From Pseudomaricurvus hydrocarbonicus (GTDB lineage: Bacteria; Pseudomonadota; Gammaproteobacteria; Pseudomonadales; Cellvibrionaceae): DNA of 64,000 nt. Made by a program: the position numbers and the translations under genes. The stretch covers positions 186,001 through 250,000 of the forward strand of contig NZ_JAAONZ010000004.1 in the NCBI RefSeq assembly GCF_011602365.1, given 5' to 3'. The notes beneath the pieces are model-generated. The model saw only the letters and a list, made by a program, of their open reading frames with translations. It did no database searches and was not told where the DNA came from. Shown here one piece after another: positions 19,837-29,177 of this stretch; positions within the stretch are counted from its first letter, which is position 1, and each line of letters opens with the position of its first letter.

Positions 19837-20000
19837 AAGGCCTCCTGCTGTGATTCATTCAGTGTAGCAGGAGCCCCGAGGGCCTCATCCGAACTCGGCA
19901 GCTTCTGCATTTCATCAATAATTAAATTAGATAAATCAAGGGGTTGCAGTAATGTTGTGACGACAGTGAGGGTGCAAGGGCTGGGCAAACGGAGTTTCAT
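19791..20000 (-). CDS. Possible small protein, 69 residues
   Basis: An open frame overlapping the first 46 bases of the epimerase gene. Its C-terminal half (TLNESQQEALCTLAQKLQEH) looks like a plausible amphipathic helix. The ATG has no purine-rich ribosome-binding site, and the frame crosses the AT-rich stretch that probably contains the epimerase promoter. I would keep it only as a candidate. Confidence 0.2.
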   Translation of the reverse strand: MKLRLPSPCTLTVVTTLLQPLDLSNLIIDEMQKLPSSDEALGAPATLNESQQEALCTLAQKLQEHPRQP

Positions 20001-20056
20001 CAGGAGGGAAAACTGCCGGAACTGAATCCGGCAGTCGCATTCAAACAGTCTGAAGA

Positions 20057-21106
20057 CTAATTGATGGCATCAAGCAGGGATTTTTTAAACATAACCAGTC
20101 GTGGACGTGACAGGCGTTTGGCGTCGTAGATAAAGACGTATTCTGCACCATTATCGGAAGCGGGAATGGTACGGCGGAACTTGTGCTTACCAACCTGAAA
20201 AATCTGACGCCCATTCTGGACTACCGTATCAACCCGGTATTGGTCCTTACCCAAAAACTCAAACTGTTCGGTCTCTACTTTGTTGCCACCGAGCGTCAAA
20301 CGCTTGTAAGTAGGACGGCCGTGATTGGAGTCAGTCAAAAGATCTTCCAGTCGGGCGATTTCTTTCTGGGCATATTCCAGCGCTTCCCGATCCAGCGTAC
20401 TTAACTCACTCTGATCAATTGTGTCTGGCGACTCATCCGCCGCTGCTGCGATAGATTCTGTCGGCACCTGAACCGCTGGCTGACTGACTGGGCTTGGAGA
20501 CGTCGGCTTGTTCAGGCTGGCTTCAACCGCCTTGCGACTCGATTCTGCCAGACGTTTTTCTTCAAGCATGCGGCGCTGCGCTTCAGCCTTGGCCTGTTCT
20601 GCCTGAGCCAAACGTCTGGAGGCATCGGCTTTTACCTTCTGCACAAGCTTTTCCTGAGCAGTGATGCGCTTCTGACCTTCCGTTACCTGTTTGGATAACT
20701 GCTCTTTTTTGGCGGTGAGCTCAGCAATATTATTTTCAACGCGCTCCAGGCGTTTGGTGCGAGTGCGAACTCCCCGCTCAGACATCTTAAGAGCGTGCTC
20801 GGTCAAATTCATATTGCGAAGATTATCTTCTGAATTATCTTTTAGTAAAGCGGCCTTGGCCGTCGCGTACTCAGACTGGGCCTTTGACAGTTCCTGCTCT
20901 GCGGATTGCAGGTCTTTTTGAGCTCGTTCTAACTTGTACTCATATCCAAACAATTCATTGTCGACATCTTCCAATTCAGAAGAACGGTTTTCAAAAGCTT
21001 GATAATAACGATCCAGTTTGTCTTCTTCTTGGCTGGGTGAAAGCGCAAAAGTGAACTGGGTACTACCGAGGATTAGGGCTGAAAGAGCTAGCTTCTTAAA
21101 TATCAT
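20057..21106 (-). CDS. Exported coiled-coil protein, unknown
   Basis: A 349-residue product when started at MIFKKLALSALILGSTQFTF, which gives a clean signal peptide ending LSA/FALS. Upstream in-frame codons add an unlikely 46-residue leader. Residues about 25-200 form a long Glu/Lys/Gln-rich coiled coil (heptads such as LERAQKDLQSAEQELSKAQ). A Pro/Ser linker follows near 215-240, then a compact domain with GRPTYKRLTLGG and YRVDTVVQNGRQIFQVGKHKF. I recognise no family. It is probably a periplasmic or envelope structural protein. It is monocistronic by position. Confidence 0.75.
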   Translation of the reverse strand: MIFKKLALSALILGSTQFTFALSPSQEEDKLDRYYQAFENRSSELEDVDNELFGYEYKLERAQKDLQSAEQELSKAQSEYATAKAALLKDNSEDNLRNMNLTEHALKMSERGVRTRTKRLERVENNIAELTAKKEQLSKQVTEGQKRITAQEKLVQKVKADASRRLAQAEQAKAEAQRRMLEEKRLAESSRKAVEASLNKPTSPSPVSQPAVQVPTESIAAAADESPDTIDQSELSTLDREALEYAQKEIARLEDLLTDSNHGRPTYKRLTLGGNKVETEQFEFLGKDQYRVDTVVQNGRQIFQVGKHKFRRTIPASDNGAEYVFIYDAKRLSRPRLVMFKKSLLDAIN

Positions 21107-21526
21107 GGTCCGTACATCTTGAGGTGTTGATGGCTTGAAAGGTTGCATCCTAAGTAAAGGATGGCCTGTAGAACGGGCGTTTCGAGTATGTTTCACTCTA
21201 CCGAGCATGGCGCATAAATACAAGTAATCAGGTCTCCCGAACACTGAAAACCCCCTAAATTTAAGGCCTTAGACCACACTTCGCTCAAAAAACAGGTCAC
21301 ATATCAGCCACTATGCCCTTTGTTGCATCAACGAAGAAAAATCCCAAAACTTGCTCCGGTGTTGCTAACCTTTTTCATAAGGAAAAGCACCACCACAACC
21401 CGCACAAAAAAGGGTGTCAAAAAGAAAATTTAGGCGCCAAGCCCGGCAGATTGATGTGCGACTGCAGTTTTGCTCGACAACGTCACGAGCGTGAAGTTGA
21501 AACATGAATTCCAGAAGGAACAAAAT

Positions 21527-21961
21527 GTGAACTATTACAAAAACATACTGTGCGCTATAGATCTGGACGCCAACAGTGTAAAAATCATACAGACCGCCCT
21601 GGCGGTTACGGGCAACGACCCCGCCATCATCCATGTTGTTCACACCTGCGAGCACCCCATTACTGGCTATGGTGAACTGACGGGCAGCAACCACCAGATC
21701 ACGGAAACCCAGATACGCCAAAAAACCTACCCGGAATTATGCGCCGTGCTGGAAAAGGTGAATATTCCCAAAGGCCAAGGACATATTATCTTCGGGCCAC
21801 CCGCCGAAGGTGTGCACAAATTAGCCAAAGAACTAAATTGTGACCTGATTGTTGTCGGCAGTCATGGCAAGTCAGGACTGAGATTGCTCTTCGGCTCGAC
21901 ATCAAACAGTGTGCTTCACGGCGCACAGTGCGATGTTTTGACCGTAAGAATTGAGGATTAG
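21527..21961 (+). CDS. Universal stress protein, UspA superfamily
   Basis: A 144-residue single-domain Usp. It begins VNYYKNILCAIDLDANS, with the conserved Asp in AIDLD, and ends DLIVVGSHGKSGLRLLFG then STSNSVL, close to the GxxG-x9-GS ATP-binding motif but with one residue fewer in the middle. The start chosen is GTG at 21527, seven bases after AGAAGGA; the longer in-frame ATG has no such site. An HPF-like gene follows after about 230 bp, and both are typical of slow growth and energy stress. Confidence 0.88.
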   Translation: MNYYKNILCAIDLDANSVKIIQTALAVTGNDPAIIHVVHTCEHPITGYGELTGSNHQITETQIRQKTYPELCAVLEKVNIPKGQGHIIFGPPAEGVHKLAKELNCDLIVVGSHGKSGLRLLFGSTSNSVLHGAQCDVLTVRIED

Positions 21962-21963
21962 CA

Positions 21964-22167
21964 ATGACTGAAACAGCGCGTAAAGCGCCTAAGAAAGGGG
22001 GTTCTGGATCAACTGATCAGATCAATCTAGCACGGCTTTTTCGGATCACCAAGCGTTTTACATCAATTAACGTCTTTATTTCACGCTTCACTTTTTATTA
22101 CAAAAAAACACTTGAAATTAAAACTGTCGGAGGCAATATAAATTTCAAAGGTGGCCACCTTAGCTAG
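21964..22167 (+). CDS. Doubtful 67-codon frame after the Usp gene
   Basis: It starts three bases after the Usp stop with TGAGGA eight bases upstream, so translation is possible. The second half is AT-rich and coincides with the promoter of the next gene, and the product resembles no family I know. The N-terminal third is basic (KAPKKGG). Confidence 0.2.
   Translation: MTETARKAPKKGGSGSTDQINLARLFRITKRFTSINVFISRFTFYYKKTLEIKTVGGNINFKGGHLS
22112..22142 (+). promoter_or_regulatory. Promoter of the HPF-like gene
   Basis: TTGAAA (22112-22117) is followed 17 bases later by AATATA (22135-22140), or 19 bases later by TATAAA (22137-22142). The leader to the ATG at 22196 is about 50 bases. Confidence 0.55.
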
Positions 22168-22195
22168 AACCCTTCAAGATTTACAGGAGCTACTT

Positions 22196-22588
22196 ATGCA
22201 AAACATGAATAATGTCGTTTATCGTGACCTGGATGAATCTCAAGCACTGACAAGCACTATCGATAAAAAGCTCAAAAAACTGAATCGGATTTCTACTCAG
22301 ATCCACAGCAGCCGTGTTGTGCTGGACTCTCCTCATCAGCACAAGAACAAAGGCAAGATGTTTCGGGCTCAGATAGAATTGGGTGTTAAAGGTAATTCAT
22401 TCACGCTGCATCAAGACGACCCATCCATTCATGTTGCTGTACGGGATCTTTTCAAAGCTGCAGAGCGCAAGTTGAAGGAAGTTTCTGCCAAACAGGCCGC
22501 CACAAAAGAAACCATCAGAACGGCACCACTAGAAAGAACGCCTTTGCTGGAAGAGGAAATGGAGTATCAAGGTAACGACCTCCACTGA
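22196..22588 (+). CDS. Ribosome hibernation factor, HPF/RaiA (S30AE) family
   Basis: A 130-residue protein. The start at 22196 is fixed by CAGGAG seven bases upstream; an upstream in-frame ATG lacks one. The S30AE-like core spans about residues 1-100: LTSTIDKKLKKLNRISTQI, RVVLDSPHQHKNKGKMFRAQIELGV and HVAVRDLFKAAERKLKEV. The last matches the helix that follows the DxYxAID-like segment of HPF, although the usual Asp-Met-Tyr-Ala motif is changed to IHVAVRD. It would bind the 30S A and P sites in stationary phase. The C-terminal 30 residues are acidic and unlike HPF. Confidence 0.7.
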   Translation: MQNMNNVVYRDLDESQALTSTIDKKLKKLNRISTQIHSSRVVLDSPHQHKNKGKMFRAQIELGVKGNSFTLHQDDPSIHVAVRDLFKAAERKLKEVSAKQAATKETIRTAPLERTPLLEEEMEYQGNDLH

Positions 22589-22791
22589 TTTTGCAAACGG
22601 TTTATTAACGCCACTACCGCGAACAACAGAGTAGTCCAAGTGCAAGCAGCTGACACCCTTACACACTGAGCGTCTAGCCCCAGGGTGTCAGCTTTCTCTT
22701 TCACCGCGTTCAACGCAGAACCGGTCTTATAACCACTGAACCAGCTCAACATCATCTGCACCTTAAACGCTACCGCGATTTTCTCTACCAA
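22567..22791 (-). CDS. Possible small membrane protein, 74 residues
   Basis: A TTG codon preceded by GAGGGGG opens a frame of 74 codons on the strand opposite its neighbours. The product has one hydrophobic segment near the C-terminus ([11 protein letters not shown]). The frame contains a strong inverted repeat (22648-22693), and its end overlaps the HPF-like gene. I regard it as a weak candidate. Confidence 0.2.
   Translation of the reverse strand: MVEKIAVAFKVQMMLSWFSGYKTGSALNAVKEKADTLGLDAQCVRVSAACTWTTLLFAVVALINRLQNQWRSLP
22648..22693 (+). other. 11-bp perfect inverted repeat after the HPF-like gene
   Basis: AGCTGACACCC (22648-22658) and GGGTGTCAGCT (22683-22693) flank a 24-base loop and are followed by TTCTCTTTC. 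This lies 60-105 bases past the HPF-like stop, so it may be that transcript's terminator despite the imperfect T-run. Confidence 0.5.
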
Positions 22792-22863
22792 CGCCGTCCC
22801 CCTCTTCTTTTTAATTGGTTAAGCCTGTGCCAAACTGCTGCTATACAGCGAGGGAAAGCACTC

Positions 22864-24348
22864 ATGGCAAAATACATTCTTTCTATTGATCAGGGCACAA
22901 CCAGCTCGCGAGCCATCATTTTTAATGAGCGCGGTCTGCCCTTATGGCAGGCGCAACAAGAATTTGAGCAGCAATACCCTGCCGACGGCTGGGTTGAACA
23001 CGATCCGGAAACCATTTGGTCTAGCACCCTCAGTGTCTGCGAAAAAGCCATTCAAAAATCCCGCCTGCCCGCCTCGGCCATCAACTGCATCGGCATCACC
23101 AACCAGCGTGAAACCACCATAGTCTGGGACAAAGATACCGGCACGCCGGTGTATAATGCGATTGTCTGGCAGGACCGGCGCACCGCCGAAACCTGCCAGC
23201 AACTGCGCGACAGCGGTTGCGAAAAGTCTATCGCCGAAAAAACCGGATTACTCATTGATCCTTATTTTTCCGGCACCAAAATACAGTGGATTCTGCAAAA
23301 TGTGGACGGCGCAAGAGCCAAAGCCGAGGCCGGTAGATTGTTGTTCGGCACCGTTGACAGCTTCCTGCTATGGCGACTCAGCGGCGGCAAAGTTCATAAA
23401 ACCGATGCGACCAACGCATCGCGCACGATGCTGTTTAATATCCACACGCAACAGTGGGACAAAGAGCTTCTGGCATTGCTCTCAATACCGGAAACCATGC
23501 TCCCCGAAGTGTGTGACTGCAGCACTGACTTCGGCATGACCACGCCTGATTTATTCGGAAAGTCGTTGCCAATTACCGGTATTGCCGGCGACCAGCAGGC
23601 AGCGCTGTTTGGGCAGGCCTGCTTTGAGCCCGGAATGGCCAAAAGCACCTACGGTACGGGCTGCTTTTTGATCTTGAATACCGGCACCACAGCCATCAGC
23701 TCCGACAACCGACTGCTGACTACGGTGGGTTATCGATTAAATGGGCAGGTCACCTACGCCATCGAAGGCAGTATTTTCATTGCCGGAGCAGCCGTTCAGT
23801 GGTTGCGTGATGGATTGCAGCTGATTGATGACGCCTCGCAAACAGAGGCGCTCGCCGAAGCTGCCGATAAAACATCGAACGTTTATCTGGTACCGGCATT
23901 CACTGGGCTGGGGGCTCCCTATTGGGACCCGCATGCCCGGGGGGCGATTATGGGGTTGACTCGCGACACCGGCATTCAGGAAATTGTCGCCGCAGGCCTG
24001 CAATCCGTTTGCTACCAAACCCGGGATTTACTGGAGGCCATGGCGGCGGACGGGGCCGTACTTCCGTCAACCCTCAGAGTGGACGGCGGCATGGTAATCA
24101 ACAACTGGTTGATACAGTTTTTGGCCAACCTGCTTGATTCCGCGGTGGAGCGCCCGGAAATTACGGAAACCACAGCCCTGGGTGCCGCCTACCTCGCCGG
24201 GCTACACACCGGTGTCTTTGAATCCACTCAACAAATTCAAACGATGTGGGCCTGCGACCAACACTTCGCACCCCAAATGAGCAAAACGGAACGGCAACAC
24301 CTCTACAGCGGCTGGCTGGATGCGGTGCGCCGGGTCACCAACCATTGA
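22864..24348 (+). CDS. glpK: Glycerol kinase
   Basis: Phosphorylates glycerol to glycerol-3-phosphate with ATP. The 494-residue product is full length. It begins [17 protein letters not shown] (the phosphate-binding FGGY signature), with [14 protein letters not shown], the glycerol-contacting segment [25 protein letters not shown] and the C-terminal FGGY signature region [27 protein letters not shown] precedes the ATG. glpF, glpD and glpR are not adjacent, so this copy stands alone, with tRNA genes converging on it downstream. Confidence 0.97.
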   Translation: MAKYILSIDQGTTSSRAIIFNERGLPLWQAQQEFEQQYPADGWVEHDPETIWSSTLSVCEKAIQKSRLPASAINCIGITNQRETTIVWDKDTGTPVYNAIVWQDRRTAETCQQLRDSGCEKSIAEKTGLLIDPYFSGTKIQWILQNVDGARAKAEAGRLLFGTVDSFLLWRLSGGKVHKTDATNASRTMLFNIHTQQWDKELLALLSIPETMLPEVCDCSTDFGMTTPDLFGKSLPITGIAGDQQAALFGQACFEPGMAKSTYGTGCFLILNTGTTAISSDNRLLTTVGYRLNGQVTYAIEGSIFIAGAAVQWLRDGLQLIDDASQTEALAEAADKTSNVYLVPAFTGLGAPYWDPHARGAIMGLTRDTGIQEIVAAGLQSVCYQTRDLLEAMAADGAVLPSTLRVDGGMVINNWLIQFLANLLDSAVERPEITETTALGAAYLAGLHTGVFESTQQIQTMWACDQHFAPQMSKTERQHLYSGWLDAVRRVTNH

Positions 24349-24563
24349 TCCGGGTCGGCTCTTGAGTCCCGTCAGCCAGCTGTCGCAGGATTCCAGAGTC
24401 ACTCCGGCCTATCGGCCAAAGCGCAGCGGGCACGCTACAGATGCCCGCAGACGGGCGCTGCACGCGCATCGACAAGCACTTGGGAAGCCCAATTCAAAGA
24501 AAGAGGCCGGTCGACAGGGGCCTGAGCAGAGGAACATGTGAAAATTCACGGAGAGATAACGAA

Positions 24564-24596
24564 AAAATCCCGCAAATCGATGACTTGCGGGATTTT
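24564..24596 (-). terminator. Terminator of the Pro-Arg-His tRNA operon
   Basis: A 12-bp perfect stem AAAATCCCGCAA / TTGCGGGATTTT (24564-24575 and 24585-24596). On the minus strand it runs into a T-run, directly after the tRNA-His gene. The 24349-24563 stretch between glpK and this hairpin contains nothing else I can support. Confidence 0.92.
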
Positions 24597-24599
24597 AAA

Positions 24600-24676
24600 T
24601 GGGGTGGACGATGGGACTTGAACCCACGACGACCGGAATCACAATCCGGGGCTCTACCAACTGAGCTACGCCCACC
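24600..24676 (-). tRNA. tRNA-His (anticodon GUG)
   Basis: A 77-nt cloverleaf with encoded CCA. The 5' end carries the extra G(-1) opposite C73 that is diagnostic of tRNA-His. The anticodon stem CCGGA/TCCGG surrounds loop TTGTGAT. It is the last gene of a three-tRNA transcript. Confidence 0.96.
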
Positions 24677-24734
24677 ATTGAACTTTTCTGTTGCGGTAAT
24701 GCTAACTACCCAACAAAGTCTGCCTGCGCGAAGA

Positions 24735-24811
24735 TGGCGCACCCGGCAGGATTCGAACCTGCGACCATCCGCTTAGAAGGCGGATGCTCTATCCAACTGA
24801 GCTACGGGCGC
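24735..24811 (-). tRNA. tRNA-Arg (anticodon UCU)
   Basis: A 77-nt cloverleaf with encoded CCA, discriminator G and acceptor GCGCCCG. The anticodon stem CCGCC/GGCGG-type encloses CTTCTAA, giving TCT for AGA codons. It is the middle gene of the tRNA operon. Confidence 0.96.
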
Positions 24812-24883
24812 ACTGTGTATTGCCAATGGGCAATTTGGGTGAGCCCTAGACTCAAAGCCTTCCTAGGCTCGAACATGAAATAG

Positions 24884-24960
<77 letters not shown>

Positions 24961-24998
24961 ACTGATCTTTAGTGGCTGTTGCCTCTGAAGTGGTGCGC

Positions 24999-25027
24999 AT
25001 ATTACCCATGCTCCCCTACTCCGTCAA
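24999..25027 (-). promoter_or_regulatory. Strong sigma-70 promoter of the tRNA operon
   Basis: TTGACG (25022-25027) and TAATAT (24999-25004) on the minus strand are exactly 17 bases apart. The discriminator that follows is GC-rich (GCGCACC), as in stringently controlled stable-RNA promoters. Confidence 0.85.
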
Positions 25028-25293
25028 CGGCTTTTTGAAAAAAATGTTCAACAATTGCAGTAACTTAGACAGACCTTTTCAGTGACCGCCTGCAGCGGGT
25101 TGTTCTTTAGTCTAGCCGGTCTTTAAATCAGCAACTTGGCCGTAATTTTTCCCACTACCGGCCACCGAGACGAATGTCCATGCATATCAAGCACATAATG
25201 GACTATATATTGGACAATCAGACCGCTTGTGGGAGAATAGCGGTCTTTATATACCACTCTTCACTTCATCAATCTTAACGAATGAGACCCCCA
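25028..25293 (+). other. folD upstream region with a stem-loop
   Basis: No gene was found in this stretch. AGACCGC (25220-25226) pairs with GCGGTCT (25240-25246), followed by TTATATA, and lies about 50 bases before folD. It could be a leader hairpin or a weak terminator. A TATATATTGG stretch lies just before it at about 25203. Confidence 0.4.
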
Positions 25294-26139
25294 ATGTCTG
25301 CACTGGTAATGGACGGTAAAGCCCTCGCTCAAAAAACTGAACAAGAGCTCTCCACCCGCGTCACAGCACTGAAAGCAAAAAGTAACGGCCAAACCCCGAT
25401 TCTGGCGACCATTTTGGTCGGTGGCGATCCGGCCTCAGCCACCTATGTGAAAATGAAAGGGAATGCCTGTACCCGCATTGGAATGGACTCTCTTAAGGTA
25501 GAAATGTCGGAAGCAACCACCACCGAGCAGCTGTTGGCTAAAATTGACGAGTTGAACAACAATCCCAATGTGCACGGCATTCTGTTACAGCACCCGGTTC
25601 CTGAGCAGATTGACGAACGTGCGTGTTTTGACGCCATTGCTCTTGAAAAGGATGTCGACGGCGTCACCTGCCTGGGCTTTGGTCGCATGAGCATGGGTGA
25701 AGAGGCCTATGGCTGCGCAACCCCCAAAGGCATTATGCGCCTGCTGGAAGCCTACAACATTGATATCGCCGGCAAGCACGCCGTCGTTGTCGGCCGCAGC
25801 CCTATACTGGGTAAACCTATGGCAATGATGCTGCTGGGCGCCAACGCCACCGTGACTATCTGTCATTCCCGCACCCAGGGCCTTGAGGCTCACATCAGAC
25901 AAGCGGATATCGTTGTCGGTGCTGTCGGCAAACCTGAATTCATCAAGGCCGACTGGATTAAAGATGGTGCCGTTGTGGTTGATGCCGGTTATCACCCAGG
26001 TGGCGTTGGCGACATTGAGCTGGAACCGCTGAAAGAGCGCGTAGCGGCTTATACACCTGTGCCTGGAGGCGTGGGCCCGATGACTATTAATACCCTGATT
26101 TATCAATCTGTTGATTCCGGCGAAAAGAAAATCCTTTAA
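25294..26139 (+). CDS. folD: Methylenetetrahydrofolate dehydrogenase / methenyltetrahydrofolate cyclohydrolase FolD
   Basis: Bifunctional enzyme that interconverts 5,10-methylene-, methenyl- and 10-formyl-tetrahydrofolate. Starting at [12 protein letters not shown] it is 281 residues; a second ATG 12 bases upstream is possible. It has the catalytic lysine in YVKMK, the NADP-binding segment [18 protein letters not shown] and [14 protein letters not shown]. The motif usually written QLPLP is QHPVP here, and the NADP loop is shorter ([12 protein letters not shown]). That marks the FolD subtype that differs from the Escherichia coli enzyme. It lies next to tRNA genes, as in Pseudomonas. Confidence 0.95.
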   Translation: MSALVMDGKALAQKTEQELSTRVTALKAKSNGQTPILATILVGGDPASATYVKMKGNACTRIGMDSLKVEMSEATTTEQLLAKIDELNNNPNVHGILLQHPVPEQIDERACFDAIALEKDVDGVTCLGFGRMSMGEEAYGCATPKGIMRLLEAYNIDIAGKHAVVVGRSPILGKPMAMMLLGANATVTICHSRTQGLEAHIRQADIVVGAVGKPEFIKADWIKDGAVVVDAGYHPGGVGDIELEPLKERVAAYTPVPGGVGPMTINTLIYQSVDSGEKKIL

Positions 26140-26248
26140 GGCGCTGACCGCCGAGGTAGTGAGAGGCCGCTCTCACTACCGGCACGGCACAGTCACCCGC
26201 TCGTCAAACAGCCTCCCAGAGCTTAACCCGCCTGCCTTGCGTTTAAAC

Positions 26249-26308
26249 CGGCTTGTCTTGGGCATTCAGTTTGTTTTGGGCTTAATCGGCTTGTTTTGGA
26301 CTTAATCG
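26249..26308. repeat. Three imperfect copies of a 19-20-bp repeat
   Basis: The core GGCTTGTTTTGGGCTTAATC recurs with a few changes at about 26249, 26269 and 26288, just before the TTG start of the next gene. The repeat array is outside any gene. Confidence 0.5.
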
Positions 26309-26323
26309 GTAAGGAGCTTTACC

Positions 26324-27118
26324 TTGTCAGCTGCGGAAACCCTTCCGGTCATTTATCAGGATGAACACCTGATCGCCATCAACAAGCCTTCGGGACTGCT
26401 GGTCCATCGCAGCGAAATTGACCGTCACGAAACCCGCTTTGCGCTGCAAATCATCAGAGATCAGATTGGGCAGAGGGTCTACCCGGTTCACCGGCTCGAC
26501 AAGCCTACATCCGGTGTCTTGGTGTTTGCCTTGAATCCCGACGCCGCCAGAAGCATCAGCTCGGCGATCGAAACAAAGTGCATTCGCAAAACGTACCACG
26601 CGGTGGTGCGTGGTTACGCCCCCGAGAACGGTCATATTGACCACGCCCTTAAAGAAGAGCTCGACAAATACACCGATAAAAAAGCCAAGCACGATAAAGC
26701 GCCACAAAGTGCTCAGACGAATTTCCGTCGCCTGGCCACCATTGAGCTTCCGGTCGAAATTGAGCATTACCCGCAGAGCCGTTATTCTCTGGTTGAATGC
26801 CAACCGCTTACCGGCCGCAAGCACCAGATTCGGCGTCACATGAAGCACATCAATCACCCTGTTATTGGGGACGCCAAACACGGGCGAGGACGGCACAACC
26901 GTTACTTTAAGAGCGAATTGAACGCAGGGCGCCTGTTGCTCCATGCCAGCCAAATGCAGCTGCCCCATCCGGTATCAGGCGCACTCCTGAGCCTGAGCGC
27001 TGCGCCAGACGATGCGTTCCTCCAGTTGCTGGAGCGCTTTGACTGGTTGGGCGCTTTTTCTGACGCCACGGATGAATTACCAGCCTGGGCTAATACCACG
27101 ACCGATGACATCCCTTAA
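26324..27118 (+). CDS. truC: tRNA pseudouridine synthase, TruC-like (RluA family)
   Basis: Isomerises uridine to pseudouridine; TruC acts on U65 of tRNA. The 264-residue protein has IYQDEHLIAINKPSGLLVHRSEI, the catalytic-Asp motif VYPVHRLDKPTSGVLVFAL and QPLTGRKHQIRRHMKHI. The long linker between the last two and the HRSEIDRHE element fit TruC better than RluA, RluC or RluD. The start is TTG, with AAGGAG eight bases upstream. It leads a run of RNA-modification genes with rsuA and rsmC. Confidence 0.85.
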   Translation: MSAAETLPVIYQDEHLIAINKPSGLLVHRSEIDRHETRFALQIIRDQIGQRVYPVHRLDKPTSGVLVFALNPDAARSISSAIETKCIRKTYHAVVRGYAPENGHIDHALKEELDKYTDKKAKHDKAPQSAQTNFRRLATIELPVEIEHYPQSRYSLVECQPLTGRKHQIRRHMKHINHPVIGDAKHGRGRHNRYFKSELNAGRLLLHASQMQLPHPVSGALLSLSAAPDDAFLQLLERFDWLGAFSDATDELPAWANTTTDDIP

Positions 27119-27186
27119 GCGCCGCCAGCAATTCAACACTCTGACACTGCGGCCCCACACCGAGAATACACAGGATTAGAAACACC

Positions 27187-27882
27187 ATGCGTTTAGACAA
27201 GTACATTAGCCACGTCAGTGACCTGTCGCGTAAGGAAGTTAAACGCCTCCTTCGCGCAGGTTTTGTCACCGTTGATGGTGAGGTCGTCAAAGATCCCTCT
27301 TTATACGTTACGGAATCGATGCAAGTCTGTGTTGACGATGAACCACTGGAAGCCCCCCGCCCCCGTTATTTTATGCTGCATAAACCTCAGGGCTATGTGT
27401 GTGTGACCAAAGATCGTGACCACCCCACCGTCATGGAATTGATTGACGAGCCCAACAAGGACAAATTACAAATTGCCGGCCGACTGGATATTGACACCAC
27501 CGGCCTGGTTCTAATTACGGACGATGGCAAGTGGAATCACGCCATTACCTCGCCCAAACGCGAGTGCAAAAAAACCTACCACGTTACCCTTGCCAGTGAT
27601 ATCAGCGAGGATACCGGCGAAAAATTTTCCAATGGGGTGAAACTGGATGGGGAGCTTAAACTCACGCTGCCGGCAGAGCTCGACATCCTCTTTTCAAACG
27701 AAGCCCGCCTGACCATTTCAGAAGGCAAATATCATCAGGTGAAGCGTATGTTTGCCGCTGTTGGCAACCGGGTGGAAGAGTTACACCGAGAAAAAGTGGG
27801 CGACATTGTGCTGGATGCGGATCTGGACCCTGGTGATTACCGGGAGCTGACCCGCGAAGAAGTTTTAAGCGTGAAGGTTTAA
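27187..27882 (+). CDS. rsuA: 16S rRNA pseudouridine-516 synthase RsuA
   Basis: The 231-residue protein has an N-terminal S4 RNA-binding domain (MRLDKYISHVSDLSRKEVKRLLRAG). The RsuA/RluB-type catalytic domain follows, with its Asp in IAGRLDIDTTGLVLITDDG and the motif SEGKYHQVKRMFAAVGNRV. The length and the YFMLHKPQGYVCVT element match RsuA. It sits 68 bp after the TruC-like gene and 21 bp before rsmC, in the same direction, so the three probably share transcripts. Confidence 0.93.
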   Translation: MRLDKYISHVSDLSRKEVKRLLRAGFVTVDGEVVKDPSLYVTESMQVCVDDEPLEAPRPRYFMLHKPQGYVCVTKDRDHPTVMELIDEPNKDKLQIAGRLDIDTTGLVLITDDGKWNHAITSPKRECKKTYHVTLASDISEDTGEKFSNGVKLDGELKLTLPAELDILFSNEARLTISEGKYHQVKRMFAAVGNRVEELHREKVGDIVLDADLDPGDYRELTREEVLSVKV

Positions 27883-27903
27883 CACAGGATATTTCAAAAA
27901 AAC

Positions 27904-28950
27904 ATGTCTGATGCCAGCTTTCAGTTATTACTGCCTTATTTGGAAAACACACATAACCACACGCTGTGGATAGCGGACGAGAATGTGCTGCACTCCGGAC
28001 AAGCTGTTACCCCGCACGAAGACCTGGACGTGATCACAAACCGCTATGATGTTTATCGCCAGTGCCTAAAACAATCACTGCAGACTCGGTTCAGCGATTA
28101 CGATTTGAGTTACCTCCCCGACAACAGCGTTGACACAGTGGTCTATCGGGTCTCAAAAGAGAAGCCTGTCGTCCACCACATTATCAATGAAGCCTTCCGA
28201 ACCTTAAAAGCCGGAGGAAACCTTGTCATCAGCGGCGAAAAAAGCGATGGCACAAAATCCTATATCGAGAAAGCCGGCAAATTATTCGGTCAAAAGATAC
28301 CCGCAAGGAAAAGTGGCAACAGTTATCTGGGGGTCATTCTCAAAACCTCCCGGAACGATGTACCCCAGCGCCTTGATGACAAGGAGTATCCACGCATTCG
28401 AGAAATCCACACCTCTCTGGAGACGCCCACTCTCAGCAAACCTGGACTTTTCGGGTGGGACAAAGAAGATCAGGGCAGTCGCTTGTTAATGGATACAGCC
28501 AGCCACTACTTTCAAAATCACACTCCCCCCCAGTCCATCCTGGATCTCGGCTGCGGCTACGGTTATCTGACACTGAGGAGTGCGTCCTGGCCACAGGTAA
28601 AGTATCGCTGTGCAACGGACAACAATGCGGCAGCCATAGCCTGCGCTACCGAGAATTTCAACCGGGCTCAAATGGCCGTGGTCGTCATTGCGGATGATTG
28701 TGCGTCAGGCATCAATGAAAAGTTTGACTGCATTCTCTGCAATCCTCCTTTTCACCAGGGGTTTTCAGTGGACTCGTCACTGACCGACAAATTTTTGCGC
28801 AACAGCTCTGAGCGACTGTCGAGCCAGGGCATCGCGCTGTTTGTGGTCAATCAGTTCATTGGTCTCGAAAAGAAAGCCAAAGGCTATTTTTCTCGCGTGG
28901 AAACCTTGACCCGCGACCAACAATTTAAAGTCATCGCCCTTACTCGATAG
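27904..28950 (+). CDS. rsmC: 16S rRNA (guanine-1207-N2)-methyltransferase RsmC
   Basis: A 348-residue protein with the duplicated Rossmann layout of RsmC: a degenerate N-terminal methyltransferase-like half and an active C-terminal half. The latter has motif I ILDLGCGYGYLTL and the catalytic CNPPFHQG. It methylates G1207 in the 30S subunit. It lies 21 bp after rsuA. Its stop codon is inside the first unit of an 8-bp tandem repeat, which therefore does not alter the protein when it expands. Confidence 0.93.
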   Translation: MSDASFQLLLPYLENTHNHTLWIADENVLHSGQAVTPHEDLDVITNRYDVYRQCLKQSLQTRFSDYDLSYLPDNSVDTVVYRVSKEKPVVHHIINEAFRTLKAGGNLVISGEKSDGTKSYIEKAGKLFGQKIPARKSGNSYLGVILKTSRNDVPQRLDDKEYPRIREIHTSLETPTLSKPGLFGWDKEDQGSRLLMDTASHYFQNHTPPQSILDLGCGYGYLTLRSASWPQVKYRCATDNNAAAIACATENFNRAQMAVVVIADDCASGINEKFDCILCNPPFHQGFSVDSSLTDKFLRNSSERLSSQGIALFVVNQFIGLEKKAKGYFSRVETLTRDQQFKVIALTR

Positions 28951-29016
28951 CCCGATAGCCCGATAGCCCGATAGCCCGATTGCCCGATTGCCCGATTGCC
29001 CGATTGCCCGATTGAA
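28945..29016. repeat. 8-bp tandem repeat, four CGATAGCC and four CGATTGCC units
   Basis: Starting at 28945 there are four exact copies of CGATAGCC, then four of CGATTGCC, then a degenerate CGATTGAA. The first unit includes the rsmC stop codon. The array lies between convergent rsmC and the radical-SAM gene. The remainder of 29017-29177 shows no gene. Confidence 0.95.
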
Positions 29017-29177
29017 TCGCATCAGACAACGCGCCACCACGCCAAGCCAGACAACACCACACAAAACCACGCTATTGAAGCCGGAAACGCCGCCTCATTT
29101 CGTGGGTCAGAGTGAACCGGCTTTGCTGGCGTACCTGACAATGGCGCCCCTCGGGCATCAGCACGGCGGACAGCCGC

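Noticed and set aside
21313-21507. 64-codon frame in the region before the Usp gene
   Set aside because: No ribosome-binding site, and the composition (runs of His and Lys) looks like noncoding DNA read by chance.
28945-29016. Possible CRISPR array
   Set aside because: The units are eight bases, contiguous and without spacers, so it is a simple tandem repeat.
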